This document shows, piece after piece, positions 42,363-51,222 of a DNA stretch of 64,000 bases. A model generated the notes under the pieces. It was given only the letters and a program-made list of their open reading frames with translations, had not been told where the DNA came from and made no database searches. The position numbers and the translations under genes are program-made. The DNA is from an uncultured Clostridium sp. GTDB taxonomy: Bacteria; Bacillota; Clostridia; Lachnospirales; Lachnospiraceae. The DNA is taken from assembly GCA_946553025.1 (NCBI GenBank), contig CAMNRM010000006.1, positions 1-64,000 on the forward strand. The letters run 5' to 3'. Position 1 is the stretch's first letter; each line of letters starts with the position of its first letter.

Positions 42363-44516
42363 TTGAAATTTTATTCGCGGAAAAATACGTTAGACTATCC
42401 TGTATCGGTTAGTCCTATGGGGGAGATTGCAGGGCACCCTGTAGGGCCGGGTATGTTTGACGTCAATGGGGCAATGGCTCTGCAGTGCGGGGTGAACTTT
42501 ACGGTTCACACCCATTTTGGAACCAGCTGTGAACTTCTGCTTTTCCACAGGGGAGAAGAAGAACCTTATGCGGTGCTTCCCTTCCCTGACGCTTATAAAA
42601 TCGGAGATGTCTATTCGATGATTGTATTTGGGCTGAATATCGAAGATTTTGAGTATGCATACCGTATTGACGGCCCCCACAGCCCGAAAAACGGAATGCT
42701 GTATAATAAAAAATCGATACTTTTAGACCCTTATGCCCGGGCGGTTGCCGGATACAGAAGCTGGGGAAAAAAGAAGGTAGGTTTTTATCACGGACGGGTG
42801 GTGCGGGATACATTTAACTGGGGAGAGATGCCGCAGTCCACCAGGGAATTAAGCGATTTGGTGATTTATGAACTTCATGTCAAGGGGTTTACTTATCATC
42901 CGTCTTCCGGCGTAAAAAACCGGGGAACCTTTGCCGGACTGATGGAAAAAATCCCTTATTTAAAAGAACTGGGAATTAATGCTGTAGAATTAATGCCGGT
43001 TTTTGAATTCGATGAAACGATGAATGCAAGGGAGGTGGACGGAGAAGTTCTGCTGGATTACTGGGGTTATAATTCGGTGAGTTTTTTTGCGCCGAAGGGC
43101 AGTTATGCGGCTTCGGAGGAGTATAACCAGGAAGGAACGGAACTGAAACGGTTAATCAAGGCTCTCCACGATCATGGAATTGAAGTGATCCTTGATGTGG
43201 TGTTCAACCATACGGCGGAAGGGAATGAGCATGGTTCGACGTTTTGCTTTAAAGGCTTTGATAATAAGGTTTACTACATGCTTACGCCGGAGGGGAATTA
43301 TTATAATTTCAGCGGCTGCGGGAACACCTTAAACTGCAATCATCCCATTGTCCGCCAGATGATTTTGGAGTGCCTGCGCTACTGGACGGTGAGTTACCGG
43401 GTGGACGGTTTCCGCTTTGATCTGGCGAGTATCCTGGGAAGGAATGAAGACGGTTCACCCATGAATAACCCGCCCCTGCTCGAAAGCCTGGCTTACGATC
43501 CTGTACTCAGCAGGGTGAAGCTGATTGCCGAAGCCTGGGACGCCGGAGGAATGTACCAGGTGGGCAGCTTTCCGGCCAACCGGCGCTGGGCAGAATGGAA
43601 CGGGAGATACCGGGACGCGGTCCGTTCGTTTTTAAAAGGCGATTATTGGGAAGCCCGGGGTGCGGCCTGGAGCATCGGCGGTTCCGGAGATTTATACGGG
43701 GGCTATTATTCAGATTACGACGGAAGCTATGCCGGGTATAATTCCTGTGTGAATTTTTTAACCTGCCACGACGGATTTACCATGTATGATTTATATTCTT
43801 ATAATGAAAAGCATAACCGAAATAACGGATGGGGAAATACGGACGGGGCGGATGATAACCGAAGCTGGAACTGCGGGGCAGAAGGAGAAACGAAAGATCC
43901 GGAAGTTTTAAACCTGCGCTGGCGCATGATTAGAAATGCCTGTGCAGTCTTAATGTGCAGCCGGGGAACCCCCATGTTTTTTGCCGGGGATGAATTTGGG
44001 AATACACAGTATGGAAATAATAACAGCTACTGCCAGGACAATGAGATTTCCTGGCTGAACTGGGAGAATCTGGAAACACATCAGGATTTATTTGCATTTT
44101 TCCGGTTTATGATTGCCTATCGCTTCCGTCATCCGGTGATCCGCAAAGAACTTCCCGGTGCAGTCTGCGGTATGGACCCCATCCGTGTCTACGATGTTCG
44201 GGCCGAGAAGGTGGAACTGTTAAAGGAAACATGGACATTTTCGCTCTGCTTTGCCGGATATGACAGGGAACGCGGAGAAGACGATTTGGTGTATATTTCC
44301 GTAAATACTTACTGGGAAGACGTGACCATTATGCTGCCGCGGTTTCACAATCAGGTTGCCTGGTATCTCAGCGTAAATACCTACGGTGACAATGAAGGAC
44401 GCTATACCTATCCCGAGGGCAGCGGTGTTCGGATTGACCATGAGTTTATTATGCGTCCGCGGTCGGTGGCAGTATTTACCGGAAGAAGCACAAAAACCAG
44501 TTCATCACAGATATAA
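42363..44516 (+). CDS. glgX: glycogen debranching enzyme GlgX (isoamylase type, GH13)
   Basis: 717 residues from a TTG at 42363 preceded by AAGGAGG six bases upstream; the track's 42330 start lacks one. An N-terminal CBM48-like domain is followed by the GH13 barrel with VILDVVFNHTAEGNEHG (region I), VDGFRFDLAS (region II, nucleophile Asp), LIAEAWDAGG (region III, acid Glu) and TCHDGFTMYDLYSYNEKHN (region IV), as in GlgX/isoamylase. It hydrolyses alpha-1,6 branches of glycogen or limit dextrin. A MITE-like element has inserted exactly at its stop codon, leaving the protein intact. No other glg genes are present in the window. Confidence 0.92.
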   Translation: MKFYSRKNTLDYPVSVSPMGEIAGHPVGPGMFDVNGAMALQCGVNFTVHTHFGTSCELLLFHRGEEEPYAVLPFPDAYKIGDVYSMIVFGLNIEDFEYAYRIDGPHSPKNGMLYNKKSILLDPYARAVAGYRSWGKKKVGFYHGRVVRDTFNWGEMPQSTRELSDLVIYELHVKGFTYHPSSGVKNRGTFAGLMEKIPYLKELGINAVELMPVFEFDETMNAREVDGEVLLDYWGYNSVSFFAPKGSYAASEEYNQEGTELKRLIKALHDHGIEVILDVVFNHTAEGNEHGSTFCFKGFDNKVYYMLTPEGNYYNFSGCGNTLNCNHPIVRQMILECLRYWTVSYRVDGFRFDLASILGRNEDGSPMNNPPLLESLAYDPVLSRVKLIAEAWDAGGMYQVGSFPANRRWAEWNGRYRDAVRSFLKGDYWEARGAAWSIGGSGDLYGGYYSDYDGSYAGYNSCVNFLTCHDGFTMYDLYSYNEKHNRNNGWGNTDGADDNRSWNCGAEGETKDPEVLNLRWRMIRNACAVLMCSRGTPMFFAGDEFGNTQYGNNNSYCQDNEISWLNWENLETHQDLFAFFRFMIAYRFRHPVIRKELPGAVCGMDPIRVYDVRAEKVELLKETWTFSLCFAGYDRERGEDDLVYISVNTYWEDVTIMLPRFHNQVAWYLSVNTYGDNEGRYTYPEGSGVRIDHEFIMRPRSVAVFTGRSTKTSSSQI

Positions 44517-44773
44517 TGATCGTTACAGTTCACAGGGCTGCTGCGGTGGGGGCATATTCCGTCGTCACCGCGCTCTCGCTCCGCAAAAGAACACAGCGGA
44601 CGCTAAACTCGATATTAGGAAGTTCCTCTTCTCTTTGTTCAGAGGAACCACTTTCGCACTAAGCTCGAAAAAACCTCGCTAAGTGCTCAATGCGAAGCGC
44701 CGGTGTTTTTTGAGGGGATTCCTCACGGAACATGCCCCCGCCTACGCAGCCCTATGAACAGTAACTAATGATC
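44514..44773 (+). mobile_element. 244-bp MITE-like element with 8-bp target-site duplication
   Basis: The two ends (44522 onward and 44765 backward) form imperfect inverted repeats about 41 bases long, starting GTTACAGTTCACAGGGCTG and, in the other arm, GTTACTGTTCATAGGGCTG. The direct 8-bp repeat TAATGATC flanks them at 44514-44521 and 44766-44773. The glgX stop codon TAA is the first three bases of the left copy. Inside are further stems, including GTTCCTCT-N11-AGAGGAAC. No real gene is inside. It should be a non-autonomous element mobilised by a transposase elsewhere; the family is not identified. Confidence 0.82.
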
Positions 44774-44803
44774 GAAAGAAAATAGAAAGAAGTTACAGGG
44801 ATA

Positions 44804-44832
44804 TTGCAAAAAACACCTTTTTGTATTATGCT
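44804..44832 (+). promoter_or_regulatory. likely promoter of ackA
   Basis: TTGCAA, 17-base spacer, TATGCT, about 120 bases before the ackA start. It lies just outside the MITE-like element, so the element separates ackA from glgX. The leader shows no clear riboswitch. Confidence 0.5.
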
Positions 44833-44951
44833 GTAGTCAATGTCCGCCCTGGTTGATGGATAATGCGGGGACGGATGACCGACGGCAGGCAAGGAGCAGC
44901 AGTATCCCTGTTTTTGTATGTTTGCAGGGCAGATAAAGGAGAGATGAAGAG

Positions 44952-46172
44952 ATGAAAATTCTGGTAATTAACAGCGGGAGTTCTTCGTTAAAGTTTCAGG
45001 TAATTGATTCGGACAGCGAACAGGTTATGGCAAGGGGCGTGTGCGAGAGGATTGGTATTGACGGAATTTTTAATTATAAAACGGATAAAGGGATTGCACT
45101 TAAAGAGGAAGTTTCCATGCCGGATCATAAGGCGGCGGTTAATGTGCTGTTAAAAACCCTGGTGGATAAGGAAAAGGGTGTGCTTTCGGATTACCGGGAA
45201 ATCGATGTGATCGGTCATCGTCTGGTGCACGGAGGCGAAAAATTTACCGGTTCTGTGGTGGTGACGGATGAGGTTATCCAGGCCATGACCGAGTGCAATG
45301 ACCTGGCACCCCTTCATAATCCGGCAAACCTTGTGGGTGTAGCCGCCTGCCGGGAACTGATGCCGGATACATTGATGGTGGGGGTTTTTGACACGGCGTT
45401 TAACCAGACTATGGAACCCAAGGCATTTTTATACGGCCTGCCTTACCAGTATTATGAAAAATACAAAATCCGCCGTTATGGTTTTCATGGAATCAGCCAT
45501 AAGTATGTATCTTACCGGGCAGCCCAGTTTCTGGGGCAGGACCCGAAACGGGTGAAGACCATCGTCTGCCATCTGGGGAACGGGGCAAGCATCAGCGCGG
45601 TAAAATACGGCCGGGTCATTGACAATTCCATGGGATTTACACCTTTAGAGGGGCTGGTTATGGGCACCCGCTGCGGGGACGTCGATCCGGGTGCATTAGA
45701 ATACCTTGCCAAGAAGGAAAACCTGGATTTTCCGCAGATTATGATGATCTTAAACCAGGAGTCCGGGGTTTTGGGTATTTCTAAAAATTATTCCAGTGAT
45801 TTTCGTGAGTTAAAAGACGCTGAAATTAAATATAATGAAAAAGCAGCCCTGGCCCGGGAAATTTTTGCCTATAAGGTGGCAAAATACGTCGGCAGCTACG
45901 CGGCGGCGATGAACGGTGTGGATAATATCGTTTTTACTGCGGGCGTGGGGGAAAATGATTCCGATATCCGGGAGGAAATCTGCAGTTATCTGGAGTTTTT
46001 AGGGATTACAATCGATGAAGTGAAAAACCGGGATCGTAAGGAAGCCTTTAAGATTTCCGACGGCGCTTCCCGGGTGAATGTCTTAGTGGTGCAGACCAAT
46101 GAGGAACTGGAAATCGCCAGGGAAACGGCAGAGGTTGCCCGCCAGAATAAGGCTTTGGAAAAGAAGGACTGA
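44952..46172 (+). CDS. ackA: acetate kinase
   Basis: 406 residues, full family length. N-terminal VINSGSSSLKFQVID phosphate-binding motif, the GFHGISHKYVS block, DNSMGFTPLEGLVMGTRCGDVDPG and the late FTAGVGENDSDIREEIC are the acetate kinase signatures. It makes ATP and acetate from acetyl phosphate, the last step of fermentative acetate production. The usual partner pta is not next to it in this window. AAAGGAGAGATGAAGAG gives a strong ribosome site. It is followed 15 bases later by nth on the same strand, so readthrough is likely. Confidence 0.97.
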   Translation: MKILVINSGSSSLKFQVIDSDSEQVMARGVCERIGIDGIFNYKTDKGIALKEEVSMPDHKAAVNVLLKTLVDKEKGVLSDYREIDVIGHRLVHGGEKFTGSVVVTDEVIQAMTECNDLAPLHNPANLVGVAACRELMPDTLMVGVFDTAFNQTMEPKAFLYGLPYQYYEKYKIRRYGFHGISHKYVSYRAAQFLGQDPKRVKTIVCHLGNGASISAVKYGRVIDNSMGFTPLEGLVMGTRCGDVDPGALEYLAKKENLDFPQIMMILNQESGVLGISKNYSSDFRELKDAEIKYNEKAALAREIFAYKVAKYVGSYAAAMNGVDNIVFTAGVGENDSDIREEICSYLEFLGITIDEVKNRDRKEAFKISDGASRVNVLVVQTNEELEIARETAEVARQNKALEKKD

Positions 46173-46187
46173 CAGGGAGGATGGAAA

Positions 46188-46835
46188 ATGACCAAGGAGA
46201 AGCTGGCGCTGGAGGTTATCCGGCGTCTGAAAAAACAGTATCCGCTGGCGGAATGTACCCTGGATTATAATGAAGCCTGGAAGCTTTTGGTCAGTGTGCG
46301 CCTGGCTGCGCAGTGCACGGATGCCCGGGTCAATGTTATTGTGGAAAAACTTTATAAGAAATTTCCGGATGTGAATGCCCTGGCCGAAGCGCCGGTGAGT
46401 GAGATTGAAGCGATTGTGCGTCCCTGCGGGCTGGGAAGGACGAAGGCCAGGGATATCAGCGCCTGCATGAAGGTGATCCGGGATAAATATAAGGGAAAGG
46501 TTCCCGACCAGTTTAAGCAGCTTCTTGCTCTGCCGGGAGTCGGGAGAAAAAGTGCAAACCTGATTATGGGCGATGTGTTTGGAAAGCCGGCTATTGTTAC
46601 GGATACGCACTGTATACGGCTGACGAACCGGATTGGCCTGGTGGAAGATCTTAAGGAGCCGAAAAAGGTGGAGATGGCCCTGTGGAAGATTATTCCGCCC
46701 AAGGAGGGAAGCGACTTCTGCCATCGCCTGGTTTTTCACGGGCGGGAGGTCTGCACCGCCAGGACAAAGCCTTTTTGCAGCGAGTGCTGCCTTTTGGATA
46801 TCTGTGCACGAAACGGGGTTGAAACGGAGGGATGA
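46188..46835 (+). CDS. nth: endonuclease III (DNA N-glycosylase/AP lyase)
   Basis: 215 residues with helix-hairpin-helix LLALPGVGRKSANLIMGDVF (catalytic Lys in GRKS) and catalytic Asp in VTDTHCIRL, then the [4Fe-4S] cluster ligands CTARTKPFCSECCLLDIC. The first loop of the cluster has seven residues where most Nth proteins have six. It removes oxidised pyrimidines from DNA. It follows ackA by 15 bases, and the YARHG lipoprotein start is two bases after its stop, so the three genes look co-transcribed. Confidence 0.96.
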   Translation: MTKEKLALEVIRRLKKQYPLAECTLDYNEAWKLLVSVRLAAQCTDARVNVIVEKLYKKFPDVNALAEAPVSEIEAIVRPCGLGRTKARDISACMKVIRDKYKGKVPDQFKQLLALPGVGRKSANLIMGDVFGKPAIVTDTHCIRLTNRIGLVEDLKEPKKVEMALWKIIPPKEGSDFCHRLVFHGREVCTARTKPFCSECCLLDICARNGVETEG

Positions 46836-46837
46836 AG

Positions 46838-48259
46838 ATGAAAAGGACAGGTTTAATTGTTTTGGGGATCATGCTTGCCGCAGCCAATATCGGCGGCTGT
46901 GCGTCGGTTGCAAAGGAAGTGGTGAAGCAGGTACTGCAAGACCAGGAGGATGAAGACGAAGATAAGAAAGAAGATAAAAAAAGCCGTGGAGATTCTGAAA
47001 AGGAAGACGAGGGCGATAAAACATCCGCCGAAGATGGCGATAAGAGCAGTGCAGACGGCGCTTTGGGCGGTGAAGGAAGCGAACCGGAGAGCCAGGCCCG
47101 GGATTTTGATTCATTTATTAAAAACGAACTGGAGCCTCGCCTGGGAACCGCGAAAAACAGTCAGTTTTCCTATGGATTTGAACGAAGGAATTATGCCGGA
47201 AGCAATGATTTTTTTGCGGCACCGATGACTGCGCCTCTGGATTCCGGAATTGTCAGCACTTACCGCCGGGATTTGAACAAGGACGGGCGGGATGAACTTC
47301 TGGTCATTTACATCGAAGGAAGTAAATTAAGCGGCGACGGTAAAAATCATTTCCTGATGGGGGTTTATGGAGATTCGGGCAATGGGATAGCCGAGTGGGG
47401 CAGGCTTGGATTTGACGAGTGCTTTTCCGGGTACAACGGCGAAGAGTATTTGTTCGGCTTAAAGGATGTGGGCAGCCGGCAGATGATTTATACCGGGGGA
47501 AGCGGTCATGTATGGAGCTGGGCGGACGGAAGCAATCCGCAGATTCATCTGTACCAGCTTGAAAATAACCAGATAAAAGAAATTTACCATGTTTCTGAAG
47601 CTGGTTCGGATAATTCCTGGATGCCGCGGTGGAGGAGCGAACTTCAGGGTTTTGGCTTTGATCTTTTGGATAATTCCTGGGGGGAAACGCAGCTGGCGGG
47701 TGAGTCCGGATTTGAAGTTCTGGCTTACGGGGAATGTTACACGAAAGACCAGGGAAACGGCCGAACCAACGGCCAGCAGCAGTACTGGATTGACAACGGG
47801 CTTGTCGTAGGAGGAATCTACGGGCCGGATACCCAGATGGTGATGCAGATGAACAGGACAATGCAGCCTTATGCGGGCGGAAGTTCTCCTGCTTCTTCCG
47901 CAGGGTCGGGAAATGCTTATTCCGGACAGGCGGCAGCTTCCGGTCAGGCGGCATTTCCCGGACAGGCGGCTTCCGGTCAGGCAGCGGTTTTAGGCAATGG
48001 GGATTACATCCTTCCAAACAGCAGCACCACCTATCTGACCAGGGCGGATCTGGCCGGGTTAAGCCAGGAACAGCTTCGCCTTGCCAGGAATGAGATTTAT
48101 GCACGTCATGGGAGGAAATTTAAGACGAAAGAAATTCAGGAGTATTTTAACGGCAAGTCCTGGTACACGGGAACGATTGAGTCCAATGCGTTTAAAGACG
48201 AGTACTTAAACAGCTACGAAAAAGAAAATATCAAGCTGATTCAAAGCCTGGAAAAATAA
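46838..48259 (+). CDS. lipoprotein with C-terminal YARHG domain
   Basis: 473 residues from the ATG at 46838, which has GGAGG 7 bases upstream; the track's 46832 ATG is too close to it and overlaps nth. Signal peptide with lipobox AANIGGC, an acidic Lys/Glu/Asp-rich tether of ~70 residues, and a middle domain with calcium-like DLNKDGRDELLVIY. A short repetitive segment (SGQAAASGQAAFPGQAASGQ) follows. The C-terminal YARHG domain reads EQLRLARNEIYARHGRKFKT. YARHG domains are extracellular and common in Lachnospiraceae, probably cell-wall associated. It is surface anchored; role unknown. Confidence 0.87.
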   Translation: MKRTGLIVLGIMLAAANIGGCASVAKEVVKQVLQDQEDEDEDKKEDKKSRGDSEKEDEGDKTSAEDGDKSSADGALGGEGSEPESQARDFDSFIKNELEPRLGTAKNSQFSYGFERRNYAGSNDFFAAPMTAPLDSGIVSTYRRDLNKDGRDELLVIYIEGSKLSGDGKNHFLMGVYGDSGNGIAEWGRLGFDECFSGYNGEEYLFGLKDVGSRQMIYTGGSGHVWSWADGSNPQIHLYQLENNQIKEIYHVSEAGSDNSWMPRWRSELQGFGFDLLDNSWGETQLAGESGFEVLAYGECYTKDQGNGRTNGQQQYWIDNGLVVGGIYGPDTQMVMQMNRTMQPYAGGSSPASSAGSGNAYSGQAAASGQAAFPGQAASGQAAVLGNGDYILPNSSTTYLTRADLAGLSQEQLRLARNEIYARHGRKFKTKEIQEYFNGKSWYTGTIESNAFKDEYLNSYEKENIKLIQSLEK

Positions 48260-48308
48260 CTGAAGAAAAGCATAATGATGGGACAGATTAGGGAGATGGA
48301 ATAAAGGA

Positions 48309-49418
48309 ATGCAGGAAATTGTAGCAGTAGCAAAGCGGGAAAATAATCCCAGGAGGAATTACCTGGTGCTGAACCGCCTCCAGGCAAAGCATGTTCCGGC
48401 AAGCCCTAAAAGAGCGCTGGACTACTTTGAGGAACTGGCAGAGCGGGTAAAAGAGAAATTTTTGGGGGAAAGGCTGCTGCTGATTGGTTTTGCGGAAACC
48501 GCTACGGGGATCGGCGCGGCTCTGGCGGTAAAATTAAAGACGGCTTATATGCAGACGACCAGGGAAGAGATCGACGGGGTGGATTTTCTGAATTTTACCG
48601 AAGTCCACAGCCATGCTGTCCAGCAGAAGCTTGTCCGGGATGACTTGGAGGAAATAATTGGAAAAATTGACCGGATTGTGTTTGTGGAAGATGAACTGAC
48701 TACAGGGAATACCATTGGAAATATCGTGTCGCTGATCCGGGAAAACTTTTCCTGTCCGGTAAAATTTGCAGCAGCCTCACTGATTAACGGTATGGATGAT
48801 AAGGGACTGGAAAAGTTTTCTAGAGAAAGCATTGCACTTTGTTTTCTGCAGAAGGTGGATTACCGTGATTTCCCGCGCCGTGCCGAAGCGGTGAAGGGTG
48901 ACGGGGAATATTTTCTGGCACATACTCTGGGGGAAGTGCAGCAGAGGAAAGCGCTGGATGTGGAATCCTGGAAGGCATCGGATTACATTAATGCACGCAG
49001 GCTGACGGACGGCGTTTCTTATGCGCAGGCGTGTGAATCGCTCTGGAAGCAGTTTTTGTCTGTAAATGGAAGGATTTGTCAAAAAAAGATTTTGGTTCTG
49101 GGAACGGAAGAGATGATGTATCCGGCCCTGTTTCTGGGGAAGTGTCTGGAGGAGGATAACGAAGTGATCTGCCACGGCACGACCCGCAGTCCGATTTTGG
49201 TCAGCCGGGAGCCGGACTACCTGCTTTACCGCCGTTATGAACTGGTCAGCCTTTATGCGCCGGAGAGAAAAACCTTTGTCTATAACCTTAAAGCTTACGA
49301 TCAGGTTTTTGTTGTGACGGATACGCCTGTTTTAAACCGGGAAGGGTGGAACGGTCTGGTCTGGGCACTCCGGCAGAGCGGGAACCGGAAAATCCAGTTG
49401 ATAAGGTGGTGTTGTTAA
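48309..49418 (+). CDS. Ter-type phosphoribosyltransferase with TRSP domain
   Basis: 369 residues. The N-terminal ~230 residues are an orotate-phosphoribosyltransferase-like domain with the PRPP-binding loop FVEDELTTGNTIGNIV. The C-terminal part carries the family's namesake motif (CHGTTRSPILVS), so this is the PRTase-TRSP protein of the tellurite-resistance (Ter/TelA) associated biosynthetic operons. Those operons are thought to make a nucleoside-like compound; the product is not known. The StiP/PELOTA gene follows by one base and dCMP deaminase after that. No terD, telA or ATP-grasp genes are present in the window. Confidence 0.85.
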   Translation: MQEIVAVAKRENNPRRNYLVLNRLQAKHVPASPKRALDYFEELAERVKEKFLGERLLLIGFAETATGIGAALAVKLKTAYMQTTREEIDGVDFLNFTEVHSHAVQQKLVRDDLEEIIGKIDRIVFVEDELTTGNTIGNIVSLIRENFSCPVKFAAASLINGMDDKGLEKFSRESIALCFLQKVDYRDFPRRAEAVKGDGEYFLAHTLGEVQQRKALDVESWKASDYINARRLTDGVSYAQACESLWKQFLSVNGRICQKKILVLGTEEMMYPALFLGKCLEEDNEVICHGTTRSPILVSREPDYLLYRRYELVSLYAPERKTFVYNLKAYDQVFVVTDTPVLNREGWNGLVWALRQSGNRKIQLIRWCC

Positions 49419-49419
49419 G

Positions 49420-50559
49420 ATGGAGTCCGCGATGAGAACTTCTTACGCTAAAGAAGATGTCTGCTTTTTGCTCAAGGATATCACCGGGCTGGTGGAGCCT
49501 CTGCCGGCAAAGGAGCGGGAAAAGCTTATTCAGAAGGGGATGCATTACTGTGAAATGCTTCCCGTAGAGTACGAGCCGGGAAAAGCCTACATGGAAGCCT
49601 ATGATAAGGCTTTGGAAAGCTATGCGGGGGCGGTTGCCCGGGCGGTGGGCGTGCTGGCTGATAAAATCATTGCCCGGAAGGGAAAGGATGTCGTGCTGGT
49701 GTCCCTGGCGCGTGCCGGAACGCCGATAGGAATTTTGTTAAAACGCTATCTGCAGAAAAAATATGGGTGTTCGGTGATGCATTATTCGATTTCTATTATC
49801 CGCGGCCGGGGAATTGATCAAAATGCCATGGCTTATCTTCTGGCGCATTATAAGCCCCGGCAGCTGCAGTTTGTGGATGGCTGGATAGGAAAGGGAGCAA
49901 TTCTTGAAGAGCTTAGCCTTGCCCTGCGTCCCTATCCCGGGGTATCGAAAGAACTTGGGGTGGTGGCTGATCCGGCCCGTGCAACCGGTCTTTGCGGAAC
50001 CCATGAGGATCTGCTCATTCCCAGTTCCTGCTTAAACTGCACGGTTTCCGGCCTGATCAGCAGAACCTTTCTGCGGGGGGATATTATCGGCGAGCATGAT
50101 TTTCACGGTGCCGTGTATTATGAAAACCTGAAAGATAAAGATTTATCCTATGCTTTTATTGATGCGATAGAGAAGGAATTTCGATTTGTGCGGGAAGAGG
50201 ATGCTGCACAGGAAAAAAGTTTTGCCCAGGAAGAATGTTTTGTGTCAAAAGAGGATTTTGTCCGGGACGGCGAGGAACAATACGGGAGCGGGGAAAATCC
50301 GGGGATGTGTGAGGTGAAAGCCCTTGCCGAAAAATTTGGCGTGGAAAATATTTACCTGATAAAGCCCGGAATCGGGGAAACAACCCGGGTGCTTCTGCGC
50401 CGGGTGCCCTGGAAGGTGTTTATAGACCCTCGTTATCTTCATGATCCTGCCGTTGCGCATATTATTCGTCTGGCAAGGGATAAGAATGTTCCTGTGGAAG
50501 AATATCCTTTGCTTCACTATAAAACCTGCGGAATTATTGAATCGATGGCAGATACATAG
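49420..50559 (+). CDS. StiP-family PRTase-like protein with C-terminal PELOTA RNA-binding domain
   Basis: 379 residues. The N-terminal ~250 residues match the StiP (cysteine protease StiP / PRTase_1) family, including VLVSLARAGTPIGILLKRYL and a central VADPARATGLCGTHEDLLIP. The last ~90 residues are a PELOTA-type domain (LAEKFGVENIYLIKPGIGET onward). A linker between them (EEDAAQEKSFAQEECFVSK) is acidic and repetitive. It is the standard partner of PRTase-TRSP in Ter-associated operons, starting one base after that gene. The second ATG at 49432 has the better-placed GGAG and is a possible start. Whether it acts as protease or transferase is unsettled. Confidence 0.85.
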   Translation: MESAMRTSYAKEDVCFLLKDITGLVEPLPAKEREKLIQKGMHYCEMLPVEYEPGKAYMEAYDKALESYAGAVARAVGVLADKIIARKGKDVVLVSLARAGTPIGILLKRYLQKKYGCSVMHYSISIIRGRGIDQNAMAYLLAHYKPRQLQFVDGWIGKGAILEELSLALRPYPGVSKELGVVADPARATGLCGTHEDLLIPSSCLNCTVSGLISRTFLRGDIIGEHDFHGAVYYENLKDKDLSYAFIDAIEKEFRFVREEDAAQEKSFAQEECFVSKEDFVRDGEEQYGSGENPGMCEVKALAEKFGVENIYLIKPGIGETTRVLLRRVPWKVFIDPRYLHDPAVAHIIRLARDKNVPVEEYPLLHYKTCGIIESMADT

Positions 50560-50647
50560 ACTGCGGGGAATGAATGCAGGCCGCAGCGTTATCGCCGGCA
50601 ATGAATTTATAGCAACGACAGTCTGTATAAAAAAGGAGAAGAATATT

Positions 50648-51142
50648 ATGTCACAGAAGAGAGAAGATTATATTACCTGGGATGAGTATTTTATGGGGGT
50701 TGCGGAGCTTTCCGGGAAGCGATCGAAAGATCCCAGTACACAGGTTGGTGCCTGCATTGTCAGTGAAGATAATAAGATTTTATCCATGGGCTATAACGGC
50801 TTTCCCAAAGGGTGTTCGGATGATGAATTTCCCTGGGGAAAGGAATGTGAGGAAACCGATCCTTACAATGCAAAGTACTTTTACACGACCCACAGCGAAC
50901 TGAATGCGATATTAAACTACCGGGGCGGAAGCTTGGAGGGAAGTAAACTCTATGTTACCCTTTTTCCCTGTAATGAGTGCGCCAAGGCGATTATCCAGGC
51001 CGGGATTAAGACGGTGATTTACGCCTGTGATAAATACGCCCAGACCCCGGCGGTTAAGGCGTCAAAGCGGATGCTTAATGCCGCAGGGGTAAGGTATTAT
51101 CACTATGAACCCAGTGGGCGGGTGATTAAGATTCAGGTATGA
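50648..51142 (+). CDS. deoxycytidylate (dCMP) deaminase family protein
   Basis: 164 residues from the ATG at 50648 (AAGGAG 9 bases upstream); the track ORF adds ~70 untranslated residues. The zinc-binding HSELNAI (HxE) and PCNECAKAII (PCxxC) motifs are those of cytidine/dCMP deaminases, and MGYNGFPKGCSDDEF is typical of ComEB/dCMP deaminase. It converts dCMP to dUMP for thymidylate synthesis. It follows the Ter PRTase pair on the same strand, which may be chance or may link the pair to nucleotide chemistry. Confidence 0.9.
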   Translation: MSQKREDYITWDEYFMGVAELSGKRSKDPSTQVGACIVSEDNKILSMGYNGFPKGCSDDEFPWGKECEETDPYNAKYFYTTHSELNAILNYRGGSLEGSKLYVTLFPCNECAKAIIQAGIKTVIYACDKYAQTPAVKASKRMLNAAGVRYYHYEPSGRVIKIQV

Positions 51143-51222
51143 TGAAGATGCAGGCCGGATGAAGATGCAGGTCTGCTGAAGCTTTAAGTTTGATTAAGAT
51201 GCAGTTCCAGCGAGGTACAGCC

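Noticed and set aside
44386-44682. 98-aa ORF running from glgX into the MITE-like element
   Set aside because: It starts inside glgX in another frame and uses the repeat's sequence; no ribosome site or family.
44833-44951. Possible riboswitch in the ackA leader
   Set aside because: Only weak, unconvincing pairing could be drawn and no known aptamer core was recognised.
47304-48104. 266-aa minus-strand ORF opposite the YARHG lipoprotein
   Set aside because: Pro/Arg/Ser-rich shadow of a real gene with signal peptide and domains on the plus strand.
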